Source: Monosporascus cannonballus | Lineage: Eukaryota; Ascomycota; Sordariomycetes; Xylariales | Assembly (NCBI GenBank): GCA_004154925.1 | Contig: QJNS01000252.1 | Location: forward strand, 1 to 64,000 | Direction: 5' to 3' | DNA length: 64,000 bases | Part shown: in pieces, positions 14,226-25,526 of the stretch | Position numbering within the stretch: the stretch's first letter is position 1 | How the letters are laid out: each line of letters starts with the position of its first letter | The notes under the pieces: model-generated | The model's database searches: none | What the model saw: the letters and a program-made list of their open reading frames with translations, nothing else | What the model was told of the DNA's origin: nothing | Translations under genes and position numbers: made by a program

Positions 14226-14479
14226 ATTGAGTTATTCCAGCAAGCACGACAGAATAACTGTGCAAATAACGAGCGAATGGTGTCGTAAGATTCAAATGTA
14301 GCCCATCCTTTCCGACCAGTCTTCCTGAATCTCGAACCCACTATTTTTCAGTCCTCCATACTAACTGCCACCGTTTATGTGCACGCCGAGATAGATACAA
14401 CAGCATCAACAGACTCCCCCGCCAGTCTTACCGTGGCTTTCCTGTCTTAGCCACACGACTATCTCAAACGGATTGGAAG

Positions 14480-15451
14480 TCAGTAGTTAAAATCCTGACC
14501 AACCAGCTTCTCGCTCAGTTTCCAGAGTTATTCCACCATCTTAGGGTTGCTCGCATACTCTGCTGTTTCGGTAATCTGGCTGTTTATCAAGAGGACGGGC
14601 GACTTGGGGGCGATATCCGGGTCCAGCGCGGCCGTAAGAGGCGTGGCACCGATCTGGGCGTATGTTTTGAACCGCGGCTCTTCAAATACGAAGTCCTTAC
14701 CCGTATTACATTCCGTTGTTTCAAATATGCAGTTGTAATCCTCCATTGCCAAATGCGACCCAAGCTGGGTGTCAAGATTGGATCCGGGATGGGCGGCAAA
14801 TGGAATAACGCCACGGAGCCGTTTCGCCAAGCCAAAAGTAAAACAAAATGTTGGCCGTTTTAGCCTGGCCGTACGCTGTCCATAAGTCATACGTCGTGCC
14901 GCCGGAAAAGTTGTAGTCGTCGAAACGGAACGGGCTGATAAAGTAGCCCAAACTGCACAGGTTGACGACGCGGGCACCATGTTCTGTATTGGCAGCGGCC
15001 AAAAGCGCGGGCATCAACAGATTTGTCAACAGGAAATGCCCAACATGATTAGCCGATAATTGCATTTCAATCCCTTGTTTATCGACCGTATATTCTTTAA
15101 GGGCCATGTTCCCAGCACTATTAATCAGTACATCGATCTTGAATGCTGTTATTTCCAGGACTTCCTGAGCAGCCCCCCGTACCGAATCATAGTCACAAAG
15201 GTCGACTTGGACGAAGGTCGCTTTGATTGAAGGGTTGATTTTTCGGATAGCTGAAGAACGGGCTCGACCTTGGCGGCAGTCCGCGACACGATGAGAATAT
15301 GTCCCGGCGAGGCTCGAGCTAGCGCTATAGCCATCGAACTTCCGATGCTGGGCTGTCCCGCACCAGTAATAACAAAGGTACGGCCCTTGACCCGCGGGGC
15401 GAATGCCTCGGCGACCTGTTCGCTGGTGGCTGTTGCATCGAATACGGGCAT
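14480..15451 (-). pseudogene. Short-chain dehydrogenase/reductase pseudogene
   Basis: Reads as an NAD(P)-dependent SDR similar to fungal retinol-dehydrogenase-like proteins, about 320 codons from ATG at 15,451. Visible motifs in order: the Rossmann glycine motif TGAGQPSIG, a strand ending in DVLINSAGN, NHVGHFLLTNLL, the catalytic YGQAK (YxxxK), then AAHPG. The C-terminal SEKLVGQDFNY ends at a natural TGA (14,480-14,482). Lesions are a frameshift after KVEPVLQ (near 15,250), a second frameshift just after AKTANI (near 14,845), and an in-frame TAA at 14,528. Neither frameshift coincides with a plausible intron. The gene lies wholly between the inverted arms in DNA of normal composition, so it was probably carried in by the element and decayed by indels more than by RIP. 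Substrate unknown. Confidence 0.85.
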
Positions 15452-15662
15452 GGCGAGAATGGATGGAGATTGTTCAATCAAGTTTATTGAGATGTTTCTT
15501 CTGAACTCTGAACACCACGAACAGAGGGTTGTTGGCGAGCGCTTAGCCAGAGAAGCTATACAGAAGTTGTATTGGTAATGGGCGGAGGGGTTTTAAGTAA
15601 ATGAGGCTCCCCATCAGATTCAAGAACAGGTCTTTGCAAAGCCCTAGCCGCAACTGCGCAGC

Positions 15663-15679
15663 AGGCGCAGCCACAACCT
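15663..15679 (+). repeat. Third, partial copy of the arm sequence
   Basis: AGGCGCAGCCACAACCT matches the 54-bp core exactly for 17 bp, in the same orientation as the left arm, preceded by a similar TGCGCAGC context. Paired with the right arm it would bound a smaller unit of about 0.65 kb (15,650-16,310). Confidence 0.7.
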
Positions 15680-16239
15680 TTATGTGAGGCTACCGCGTCG
15701 CCGCGGCAAGCACAATATGCCCTCGTTTTAATAGCGTTAACCGTACGTCGACTATATGTCAACCATGCATGCCGGCCTTTGGCCCCCCACCTCCGGGCGG
15801 GGAGTTAACGATGCGGTTAGCTAGGTCGGCGGTTAGCGAAGTCGACGGTTCGGTACTTCAGGGTTCTAAGGCTTTTGTGGGGGGGTTTGCTTATTGCGCA
15901 CGGGCCGCATGGTGCGCTTACCTTTACTTTCCTATTTGGGCGAGCCAAGATCCAAATGCGGAAATGGGTTTTAAGGAAAACGAGATTTTCGACATCATAA
16001 CCCTCGTGCACTTCGTTCGTAAGCTCATTACGTTAAAACGAGGTCAAAACAAAGGGCAGGATTTTAATGAGGCAAGACTCCTACTGGTTTTTTCATCCGG
16101 CCCGCCTACGGGTACGGTTTTTTCGGAGATGCTCTCCGGTCGCGATGTGTTATTGGACGTGTACGGACACAGTGGTCTAGGTCAGCATAGCTCGATACTT
16201 CAAATAGCACATTACCTTGCAATATATATATATATGTAT
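15680..16239. other. Interior of possible nested small element
   Basis: Normal-composition DNA between the third arm copy and the right arm. It contains an inverted pair CCTCGTTTTAA (15,720) and TTAAAACGAGG (16,033), which fits subterminal repeats. A 178-codon frame on the + strand (15,769-16,305) runs straight into the right arm, has no recognisable motif and overlaps an antisense frame, so I do not call it a gene. Confidence 0.4.
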
Positions 16240-16293
16240 TTGCCTCATCGTGATCAGGACCCCATTTTGGAGGTTGTGGCTGCGCCTACGGCG
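16240..16293 (-). repeat. Right inverted arm, 54-bp identical core
   Basis: Exact reverse complement of 14,032-14,085. Outside it, to about 16,370, the right arm keeps G and C where the left arm has A and T, so the two arms were mutated unequally. Confidence 0.9.
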
Positions 16294-16443
16294 CAGCAGC
16301 CGTAGCCACAGCTATAGCTTTTGATCAAGAAATATCTGTCAGAGGTCCAATATATTAGCTAAACTCCTTTAAGAATAATACCTACAAAAATAATAAAACC
16401 TTTAAAATAAGGCCTAATAATAAGTTATAATTTTTTATTCTAT

Positions 16444-19400
16444 TTAATACGTTTTTATATAAATTTGCAAAAATTATTCATATTAATTTTAGTAATATAT
16501 TTTAAATACGAAACTTTTAATATTTTAATTTATATAATTAATATAAAAATAAAAATTTTATTTTTTGATATAATAATAAAATTAATTAATACGAAATAAA
16601 ATTTCTTAAAATAAAAAAAATTTAAAATTCCGATTAATATATATTATAATTCTTAATTTTTAATTTAATATAATAATAATATATAAGGTTCAAAATTATC
16701 CGTAATAAGTTTCGAAATATTTTTAATTAATTAAATATAAGTAATATATTTAAAAATTTAAGGTAAATATTTTAAATTTTCGAATATTTAATTTTTTAAA
16801 ATAAAATATTTATTTTTGTTCGATATTTTTACAGATTTTTTGCCGATATAAATATAATTAACTTATATATTAATATTATATATACGGCTAATAATCTTAT
16901 TAAAATTTTATACCGTCGATTTATTCGCCTTATATTAAGCATTATATTTAATAAATAAGGCCGTATTTTATAAATAAAATAAATTAATATGGTATATAAT
17001 CTAGTTTTCGAAAAATTCAATTTTTTTATTAATAAAATAAATTTTGAAAAAAATTTAATTATTTAAGTGTTTTGGTTAATAATAAACTTAATTATTATTT
17101 AAATCGTATTATTAATTAAGTTGGGAGAAAAATAACAAATATTTATATTAGTAATTCCATATTTTGCTTTTATTTTGATATCCGCGAATATAAAAAACTT
17201 AATTTAAAAATATTCGATTATATAGCTGCCAGATAATATAATTATATTATTTTTAATTTTAAATAAGTATTAAACGATTAATTTTAAATTATTATATTAA
17301 ATTTTAATTTCGATTTATAATATAATTCAAATATTAGTAACGAAATATATTTATCATTAAAATAAAAAGATTTTCGACTTAAATATATTAATATTTGCAA
17401 TTTACGTTTTATTTTTTTACTTATATATATTAATTTGCGTATACAATAATTATTAATAATATTATAAAAAATTATAAAGTATAGCGGCTTTCGTTAAATC
17501 GGCGGCATAATTAAATATAATTAATAAGCGGAAATCTGGCATTTTAATATTAATTATTCCGAAATCGATATTATTATTTTCCTTATATTTAAAAATTAAC
17601 GTTCAAATTAAAGATATTTAGATTTTTTAATAATTAATATATCCGGGTTATTAAATAATATCTTTTTAATTTAATTTAATAATTTACGTTTTATTCTTAA
17701 AATTATTATTTATGTTAATAATAAGACAAAAACTATAAATATCTGTAATCATCTAATTAAAATTATAATAAACCGGAAGTATTTGTTAAAAGCTATAAAA
17801 AAAGTTATTAAGTTTTATAATTCCAAAATACTTTATAAAACTTAAATTTATATATATAATAATTTAAAGCAATTAAATACTTTTATTTATATCGTTATAT
17901 TTATTAACGTTTTTAAATTAAATATAAATATTCCGGATATTAATCGAATAATATAATAAGATATACCGCAAAACCTTTTAAATAAAAATTTATAATAATA
18001 ATTCGGTTAAACAATTCGTGTTTATAAGCGATTAAATATAATTAGCCATAAACAAATTATATTATTTATACCCTATTAAACGTTTAATAAATATAAAATT
18101 AAGTTATTTATTTTAAAAAAAATTTAAAATAATAAAAACGATTTAGGCCCGGTAAACCAAAAACCGTATTATTTATAAAAATATAAAAGTTATAATAAAA
18201 AATGACGTAACGGATTCAGATAATAAAAAAGACGATACGTATTTTATCGCAAATAATTTTAATTAAGACAAAATAATTATCGAATTTTAATTTTAACTTT
18301 CGGCCGGCTAAAATATTATTCGTAAATCTCTGAAATAAAACAATTTTAATTTGCGGTATCGGATAAAAAAAGGCCTTAATAATACGCGTTATTTAACGAC
18401 AAATATATATATAAAACAATTTTAGTATATTTAAAAAACGAAATTATTATATTAAAAAAACCGTAATAACTTAATTCCGGCTGAATTTTATTATAATATA
18501 TATACGTTTAACTTTTTTTATATACTCGAACCTTTAAATTCGAAAATATTTACGTAAAAATAACCAAAAGCCGGTTCGGTAAAAACAATTATTTGGGAAA
18601 TAATAAAATCCTGATATAAACGACAGGCGAACAAATTATTTTTTGCGCGGTTATTTCCGTTTAATAGTAAAAAGGCAAAATAAATATTTATTTTTATTAA
18701 GTTTAAACGGTTTTTATTTAATAAATTCCCGAATAAATTAAACGAAATTAAAGATCTACATTTATTTCAAAATATAAACGAATTAATTAAGGCGATTTTC
18801 GATTTCGATAAATAATAATATTAGAATATTTTAAAAAATCGCTTATTTTTTACGTTATATATAATATACAAAAAAGTTATATTTTCGATTTTACAAAAAA
18901 TATAAATAATTTTCTGCAAGCGGTGGAATTCGTTTAATCGAAAATAACGGCGCTATATTTCTATATCGCAAACCGATTTATATAGGTTACGGACTGTTAT
19001 TACGTTATAAGTTTAATAAATATCGGAAAAAATTATAAGGCCGCCTTAAATTATATTTTATTTTGATTAAAATATATTATATACGATTATTCGGTTTAAA
19101 TTAATAGCTAATAATTTAACGGTAATTCTAATAATTTAAATATTAAACCTATATATAATTTATATGCTTTTGCGATTTGGAATTGTAATTTCGGTTATAG
19201 CAATACCTATATCTATATACGTAATTCGCAATATATTAAGTAATTTTAATTAAAAACTTATTGCGTTTTTTTAATTTATAATGTCGGCGCAAAATTTATT
19301 ATTCTTAAATATTTTTAACCTTTTAACCTTACTTTTATTACCGCACCCATATTTGCATAATTCGTTTGTTTTTATATTATTATTAAAATCGCCGGCGTTA

Positions 19401-22400
19401 CAAAAACATAATAATTTATAACTTAACGTTATAAATAATATATTTAAAAAAAATCGAAATAATAATCCTTATCGAAATCAAGAAATTACGCGTTATAAGT
19501 AAACGGTACTTATTAAATAATAATGTTAATAACAAATTAAAAAATAATTACGATATTAAGTTAAAAAATAAAAAACGAAATATTGCCGGTCCTAATTAAG
19601 GCTAAAAACAAAAAATACGTTTAATTTCGATACAGTATTATGGTTATAAAACGCGATAATTATAAATATTTATATAATATTAATTAAAACTATTAATATA
19701 TTATTTATTTACTAAATTCGTTATTTTTATTAATTTTTAATTCGTTAAACTTTATACGAAATCTTAATTTATTTTAATCCGGATTAATTATATGCCGTAA
19801 TAAATATGTAATAAACTTTTTTAATTAAATAAATTAACGGAATTTTGTATTAGGTAATTGAAATTTTAATTTATTACGGTTATTAATAAATTATCCTTTT
19901 AATCTTTAACATTTAATTTATAACGTCAAATTAAAATTTCTTAAATTTTATTTTTCGTTTTTTTAAGTTTATTATATTAGCTTTTAAAAAATTCTTATCT
20001 TTTTTAATTTTTAAGATATTTTGGCTCGGATTAAATAATTGGGATAAGTAATTTATTATGCAGACAAATAAATTATATAAATAATATTTCTCCAATATTA
20101 AAAAAGTTATTTTTTCGTTATTAATATAATTATTTTGATATATATTTTTCTTTAAATATTAATTCGAAACGTTTAAAATTCCGGATTTGCTATAAATTTT
20201 TATTAATTACGTTTTATAATCTTATTTTCCTATAATTAGGATTAATATTTATCGGCATACGGTCTTAATTAATATTTTTCGAAACCGTCCGTATATCTTA
20301 TTATTATTTTATTAAAAATTTAGTAATTATTTCTTTTTCAAATCAAGGTTTTTTGGTTTTTTTAATAAAGGTTAACGGCCGGATTTAACTTTTTTCCCTT
20401 ACTGCGTTTTCTCTTTATCGGCGTAGCTGGGTCTCCGGCTAGTTTTAAAAATTCCTTTATATCAAAATCTTATATAAATATAATAACAATTAGATATTCT
20501 GGGTAACAGCCGAAATTCTTAATATTAATACCGAATATACCGCGGTATTTAAAAATCTAATTTTTATATAAGGTTATTTGTTCGGCAGCTAATTACGTAA
20601 AATTACGGACTTTCTTTTCGTTTAATATTATGAAAATAATATTTACATAATATATATTATAAGATATATTGTAATTTTATATTTTTCTTAATTAGGATTA
20701 CCAAATTACTATATTCCTAATATTATTTATATTACATAAATTATTATGGATTATAAATTTTCGAAAACGGCGAACGGTTTTAATTATACGAGTTTTTAAA
20801 AAATATATAACGGTTAGATTTATAATATAGAAAATATTTATTTCGTAATTCTAAAAACCTATTATTTAATAATTTGTATTATTTATATCGATAAGTTTAT
20901 TATTATAATTTAATATAAAGAAAAAAACGAATAATATTATATATTATTTAGTAATTTTCTCGAGGTTTAATAAAATTAAAATTAAAAAATTATTGAAATA
21001 TATAAATATAATTAAATTCTCGAAATATTTATTTAAGTATTATTTCGAGAATATCGTAAATAAAATATAAGTTAATATATATATATTAATAACTAATTTA
21101 TTTTTTTAATATATAATAATAAAATTTATCTTAGAAAGATCTTATAATACTAGGACTTTGTTAAATAATCGTTTGGCTTAAAAAAGCTTATTTTATAGAT
21201 TAGAGTAAGGTTTAAAAAATAATATGTATAATAAGAAATAAAGTACGGAAAATGGCGTTATAATTAATATAATTTATATCGAAAGTTAACCTAACGCCGT
21301 TATAATCTTTATATACGTTTTAATTTTTTATTAAATTATTATATATTTTTCGAATACGATTATTATATTTTATTATATTAAATAATAATAATATTACAAT
21401 AATAATTATATAATATTAAACATATATAAATAAATAATTATATATAGAAAATTTAATAATATTATAATCTTATTAATATAAATTCGGTTTATTTAAAATT
21501 AAAAATATAAATAAAGAATATAAAATATGGTAAATAAAATAAAGATCGTATATTAAATAAATACCGAATACATTATTAATATAAATAAAAAATATATAAG
21601 GATTTATAATATACAAATTAAATTTATAAATAATTAATAAATTATAAAAACATTTTAAAATAATATATATAATTAAGATTAAAATATATATAAGGTTTAA
21701 AATTATATAATTATAAATACGTAAATTATTAAGTTTATATAGGTTATAAGGTATAAACAAAAAGATTAACGTTATTTTTTTATAACGAAATAATAATATA
21801 TAAAAATAATAATAATTATATATAAATTATATAAAATCTATATTTTAATATAAATTGTTGATATAACTTATTAAATTATTTTAATTAATTATATGTTAAA
21901 TGTAATTATTATAATTATTTATTATGTAATTAATATTACTTACTTAATTATAATATTTTATAACTTTAAATATTTATTATATTTTAATATATAAAATTAC
22001 ATTATTTACAAGATACTAATTATTATTCAGTTTTTTTATTTAATACCCAAAATATATATTATAATATATATCTTTATATATTTTACGATATTATAAAAGG
22101 TGGATAAATTTTTTGCCAATATAATAAAGGTAATTTTTACTATAGCTTTTAATAATATACTCCGAATAAACTCACAAAACGTTATTCGCCCGGTTAAGGG
22201 AATTAAATTCGCTAATAATATTTCCGAGAAATAACCTGTTTCTAAAAAATAATATACCTTCAAAAAATAACCGGAATAAATATTAAAATAAAAATAATCT
22301 GCATTTAAGAAATAATTTTAAAAACGAATAATAAGATTTTTAATTGAAAAATAACTCGAACCGGTACCAAATTAATTTACGATAAAGCAAAACCAATAAT

Positions 22401-24125
22401 ATAATTCCGATTAAAGCATTTTCGTATTAATTAAGCAATATTCGAATATTTTAAAATAAAGGATATTTTTTATAAAAAGTATATATTATATATAGCCAAT
22501 TCTAAATATTAGATATATACTATAAAGTTATATTAATATGGCGGAAAATTAAAAAGAAATATATATTTTACGTTTTAGTATTAATATAAATATTTATTAA
22601 TTAAAAAAATCTTACGATTATTAAAAATTTATAAATTCGGTAATATTATAAAAGGTTTATATTACGAATAAAACTTTTTATTACGAAATAATACGGTATT
22701 TATATAAGTATTAAATATAAACAATATAATTCGGGATATTTTCCGTAATAATAACCGGCAGAATAAGATTTACGTTATAACGGATTATACCGGCCTTATA
22801 AATTATTAAATTATTAAATTAATTATGGATTTTTAATTAATTACGGTTTTTATAATTTAACGAAAAGATTATATAAATTAGGCATTATATAAATTATATA
22901 AAAAAAGTTTATAACTTTATAAACGGGGTCGTTTAGCCAAAAAGTACATATTATATAGCTATTTTATAAATGTTATAATTTACGAAATTATACGAGCAAT
23001 AAGTATATAAATTACGTATAAAAACGCGGCAAAAAATATTTATACGTAATCTTTAAATATTCGACATTATTATTTGGTCCGAATAAAATTTTTTAAAAGG
23101 ATTTAAATGCCAATATTACGCCTAAAATAAATAAAATTTTAAAATTTGAAAAGGTAAAAGAAATTATTAATATATAAGTTATAATAACGCGCGAAAAAAG
23201 GTAAAATAAAAGGAAAAAATCTCAGAAAATATTTAAGAACGTTAATTAATAAGTTAATTATAAATAAAGTATACGAGTTAACGCGAAATTATGTATTATA
23301 TTTAAATATAAATAATATAATATTTGTATATAATTTAACAAAAAATTATTTAAACGGAATATAATTAATTAAAATTACGCAAATTATAAACTTAATTATT
23401 TATATTAATTTCGTTAATAATTATATTACGTATCGTTTTGTAAAATAACATTTTTTATTTGTAATTTTATTATTAAAGATAAATAAGTTACGTTAATATA
23501 ATAATTAAGTAATTATAATAATATTATATTAATATTGAAAGTATAATATAAATGTTATATTACTTATAAAAAATACAAAATAATAAAAAGATAAAGAATT
23601 ATATTAACGATTCGTTTTCGTTTAATAAATCCTTATTTTGCTTATCCGATAACGACGACGATAATAACGAATTATTTTAATTAAAATTATTAATTAAGTT
23701 ATCGAAAATTTATACTATAAGATTATAATTTTTTTCCGTATATAGGATATTACGGTTGTTCGGAGTCAAATTATCTTTAGCAAATTCGATATTAAAAGTT
23801 TTTCGAGTAATTACGTTAAGGTTATTTATAAGTTAATTTTTATCTTTTGCCGTATTTAGCCAGTTAAGCTTATTTACGTCGTTAATAATAGGTACGGTAT
23901 TATTAAAATCGATAAGCTTAATTTCTATAACTTTACGGCCTGCGGCCAAAATATTTTCGGAATTTTAGCCATCTTTTTAAGTTCAAAACAGATATCGCTT
24001 AATAAATTACAAATTCCAAAACAGAAAATAAACGCGTTTAAGAATTTCGTTACGAAAATCCTAAGTAATATAACGCTTATTTCGCAAAAAAACATAACGA
24101 GCATAAAATTCGCGTTATAAGGACA
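16444..24125. other. AT-rich, RIP-degraded block B, left part
   Basis: About 7.7 kb of AT-rich sequence. It is visibly different from block A: remaining C and G are frequent in CG pairs and in runs such as CCGG or GCCGG, while CA is scarce, as expected if RIP removed CpA and spared CpG. Short protein-like stretches appear in several frames on both strands but are broken by stops and could not be matched to a family. The open frames at 16,829-17,020, 21,473-21,760, 22,036-22,263 and 23,925-24,212 look like chance. Confidence 0.75.
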
Positions 24126-24127
24126 TA

Positions 24128-24152
24128 TAGTGAGAGTGCAAAAGTCTCGGTA
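24128..24152 (+). repeat. Left terminal inverted repeat of mariner
   Basis: Matches the right terminal repeat at about 20 of 25 positions; most differences are C/T or G/A, as RIP would produce. Confidence 0.85.
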
Positions 24153-24314
24153 AATTTCTATACGCTTTACAAAAACGCGTATTTCTTCCACTTTAACGCC
24201 AACACCCTTCATACTTCAATCATAAATAGACAACCCAATTTAGGTCCAATTGCTTCGCGAAAAGAATAGTTACCTTATACGAGAACGAAATAGAAATCCG
24301 AAAAAGATTTAGGC

Positions 24315-25200
24315 GACGACTTTACCGAAATCGCGAAAAAATACGGAATATCCCCCATTACCGTCTAAAGCGTCTGTAATCGTTATACGCGTTAAAATTT
24401 AATCCAATCTTTGTTACGTTCGGGTCGCTCATATAAACTTCGGCCAATTTATAAAAAGCATTTATGGCGATTTATTAACTTTAATCCTTTTATATTTATC
24501 GTTAAATTTATCGAATTATGTTATCCATATATTTTTAAGTAAACTTTAATGTGGTAATTTCGCCGAAAGGAAATAATGTATTAATACGTATTTTAACGTC
24601 CGTTTTTAATTTCGGAATATGCGAAATAAAGGTTTTTTTAGGTTTTGAAATACCGTAATAAGCCCCCCGAATAATAAGCGAAAATTTTATTTAGCGATAA
24701 AACGAATATAAACCGTAATTGCGGTAAACAGGCATAATAAATTTTCCGCCGAAAAAATGTTTAATATATTATCTTTTCTTATTTTGATTATTACGTTAAT
24801 TATTAACCGCTTTTCTTTAAATAAAAAAATTTCGTTTATTACTTAAATATATACAGTCTCGATACAAAAAAACCGGCCAGACGTAAATATTTTAGGATGG
24901 TATCCGGTATGGAAAACGGAACTTTTTAATAGCCCTTAATAAGGACCCCGAGGCCGCCCGGGGCGGAATAACCGGCCGCGTTTATCGTAATTACCTCGAC
25001 GAATACCTCCCCGAATGCCTCGATAGCAACTTTATTTTCATACAAAATAACGCTTCCGTTTATACCGCCCGAATCGTAAAAAAATAGCTTTAAAGGCAGG
25101 TCGTCGAAGTACTAGAATAGCCCCTATATTCGCCCGACTTAAACCTTATCGAAAATGTATGAAAACTATTAAAGGAGCGTATTTAAAAAAAGGAATCGAA
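24315..25200 (+). pseudogene. Tc1/mariner transposase, RIP-inactivated
   Basis: Near 24,315 a helix-turn-helix-like segment reads DDFTEIAKKYGISPITV and then hits a stop. From about 24,925 one frame reads through KDPEAARGGITGRVYRNYLD, then IFIQNNASVYTARIVKK, and, after stops that replace Trp, YSPDLNLIENV. These are the second and third catalytic blocks of a Tc1-type DDE transposase. The second catalytic Asp is Asn (AAT), a G-to-A change, so the enzyme would be dead even without the stops. The third block keeps its Glu in LNLIEN. The two segments lie in different frames, so indels are also present. Confidence 0.85.
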
Positions 25201-25499
25201 ATTTAGGTTATTCGGCAATACGCAAAAAGCATTAGATTTATTTATTGTTATTATAATTGCTATATGGAAAAAATTCGCAAAAAGTATGCTGAATAACTTA
25301 ATAAATAATATGCTAAGGTGGATTAAAGCTGTAATTGCAGCTTAAGGCTGGTATACGAAGTATTAGAGTAACTTACCGTATGCGCAATTTATTTATCTAT
25401 AAATGATTAAAATCGCTAGCAATTTTATTAAGAGTTAGTAAAAAAATATATAAGTAAAGCTATGAAAGTAATAGTTAAAAATATGGAGTGTGGAAACTA

Positions 25500-25524
25500 A
25501 ACCGAGGCTTTTGCACCCCGACTG
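25500..25524 (-). repeat. Right terminal inverted repeat of mariner
   Basis: The better preserved end; it begins at the TA at 25,525 and reads inward CAGTCGGGGTGCAAAAGCC. The CAGT start is typical of Tc1/mariner ends. Confidence 0.85.
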
Positions 25525-25526
25525 TA

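Larger units (their letters stand above)
13884..16443. mobile_element. Inverted-repeat-bounded element carrying an SDR pseudogene
   Basis: Two inverted arms enclose about 2.15 kb of normal-composition DNA inside a RIP-degraded region. The innermost 54 bp are identical on both sides (14,032-14,085 and 16,240-16,293). Outward, the arms stay alignable for at least 100 bp more: TTAGCTAATATATT is shared near 13,970 and 16,350, and weaker similarity reaches about 13,884 and 16,443. The outer differences are mostly G/A or C/T. The interior holds a broken dehydrogenase gene, a third copy of part of the arm, and no transposase. A non-autonomous or foldback-type DNA element that captured a host gene is the best reading. 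No target-site duplication could be fixed because the ends lie in mutated DNA. Confidence 0.65.
24128..25524 (+). mobile_element. Degraded Tc1/mariner transposon with TA flanks
   Basis: A 1,397-bp element bounded by inverted repeats of about 25 bp: the right end read inward is CAGTCGGGGTGCAAAAGCC and the left end is TAGTGAGAGTGCAAAAGTC. TA dinucleotides flank both ends (24,126-24,127 and 25,525-25,526), the target duplication of the Tc1/mariner superfamily. Length, terminal repeats, TA duplication and the internal DDE-type reading frame all agree. It sits inside another AT-rich repeat, so it is nested, and it is less mutated than its host DNA. Confidence 0.88.

Noticed and set aside
15769..16305. 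178-codon frame as a gene in the element
   Set aside because: It reads through the right inverted arm, overlaps antisense frames and has no recognisable domain; kept only as a description of the element interior.
21473..22263. Two minus-strand frames in AT block B
   Set aside because: Composition is dictated by AT content; no conserved residues and no transcription signals.
23925..24212. 95-codon minus frame
   Set aside because: It runs across the mariner terminal repeat from the host repeat, so it joins two unrelated sequences.
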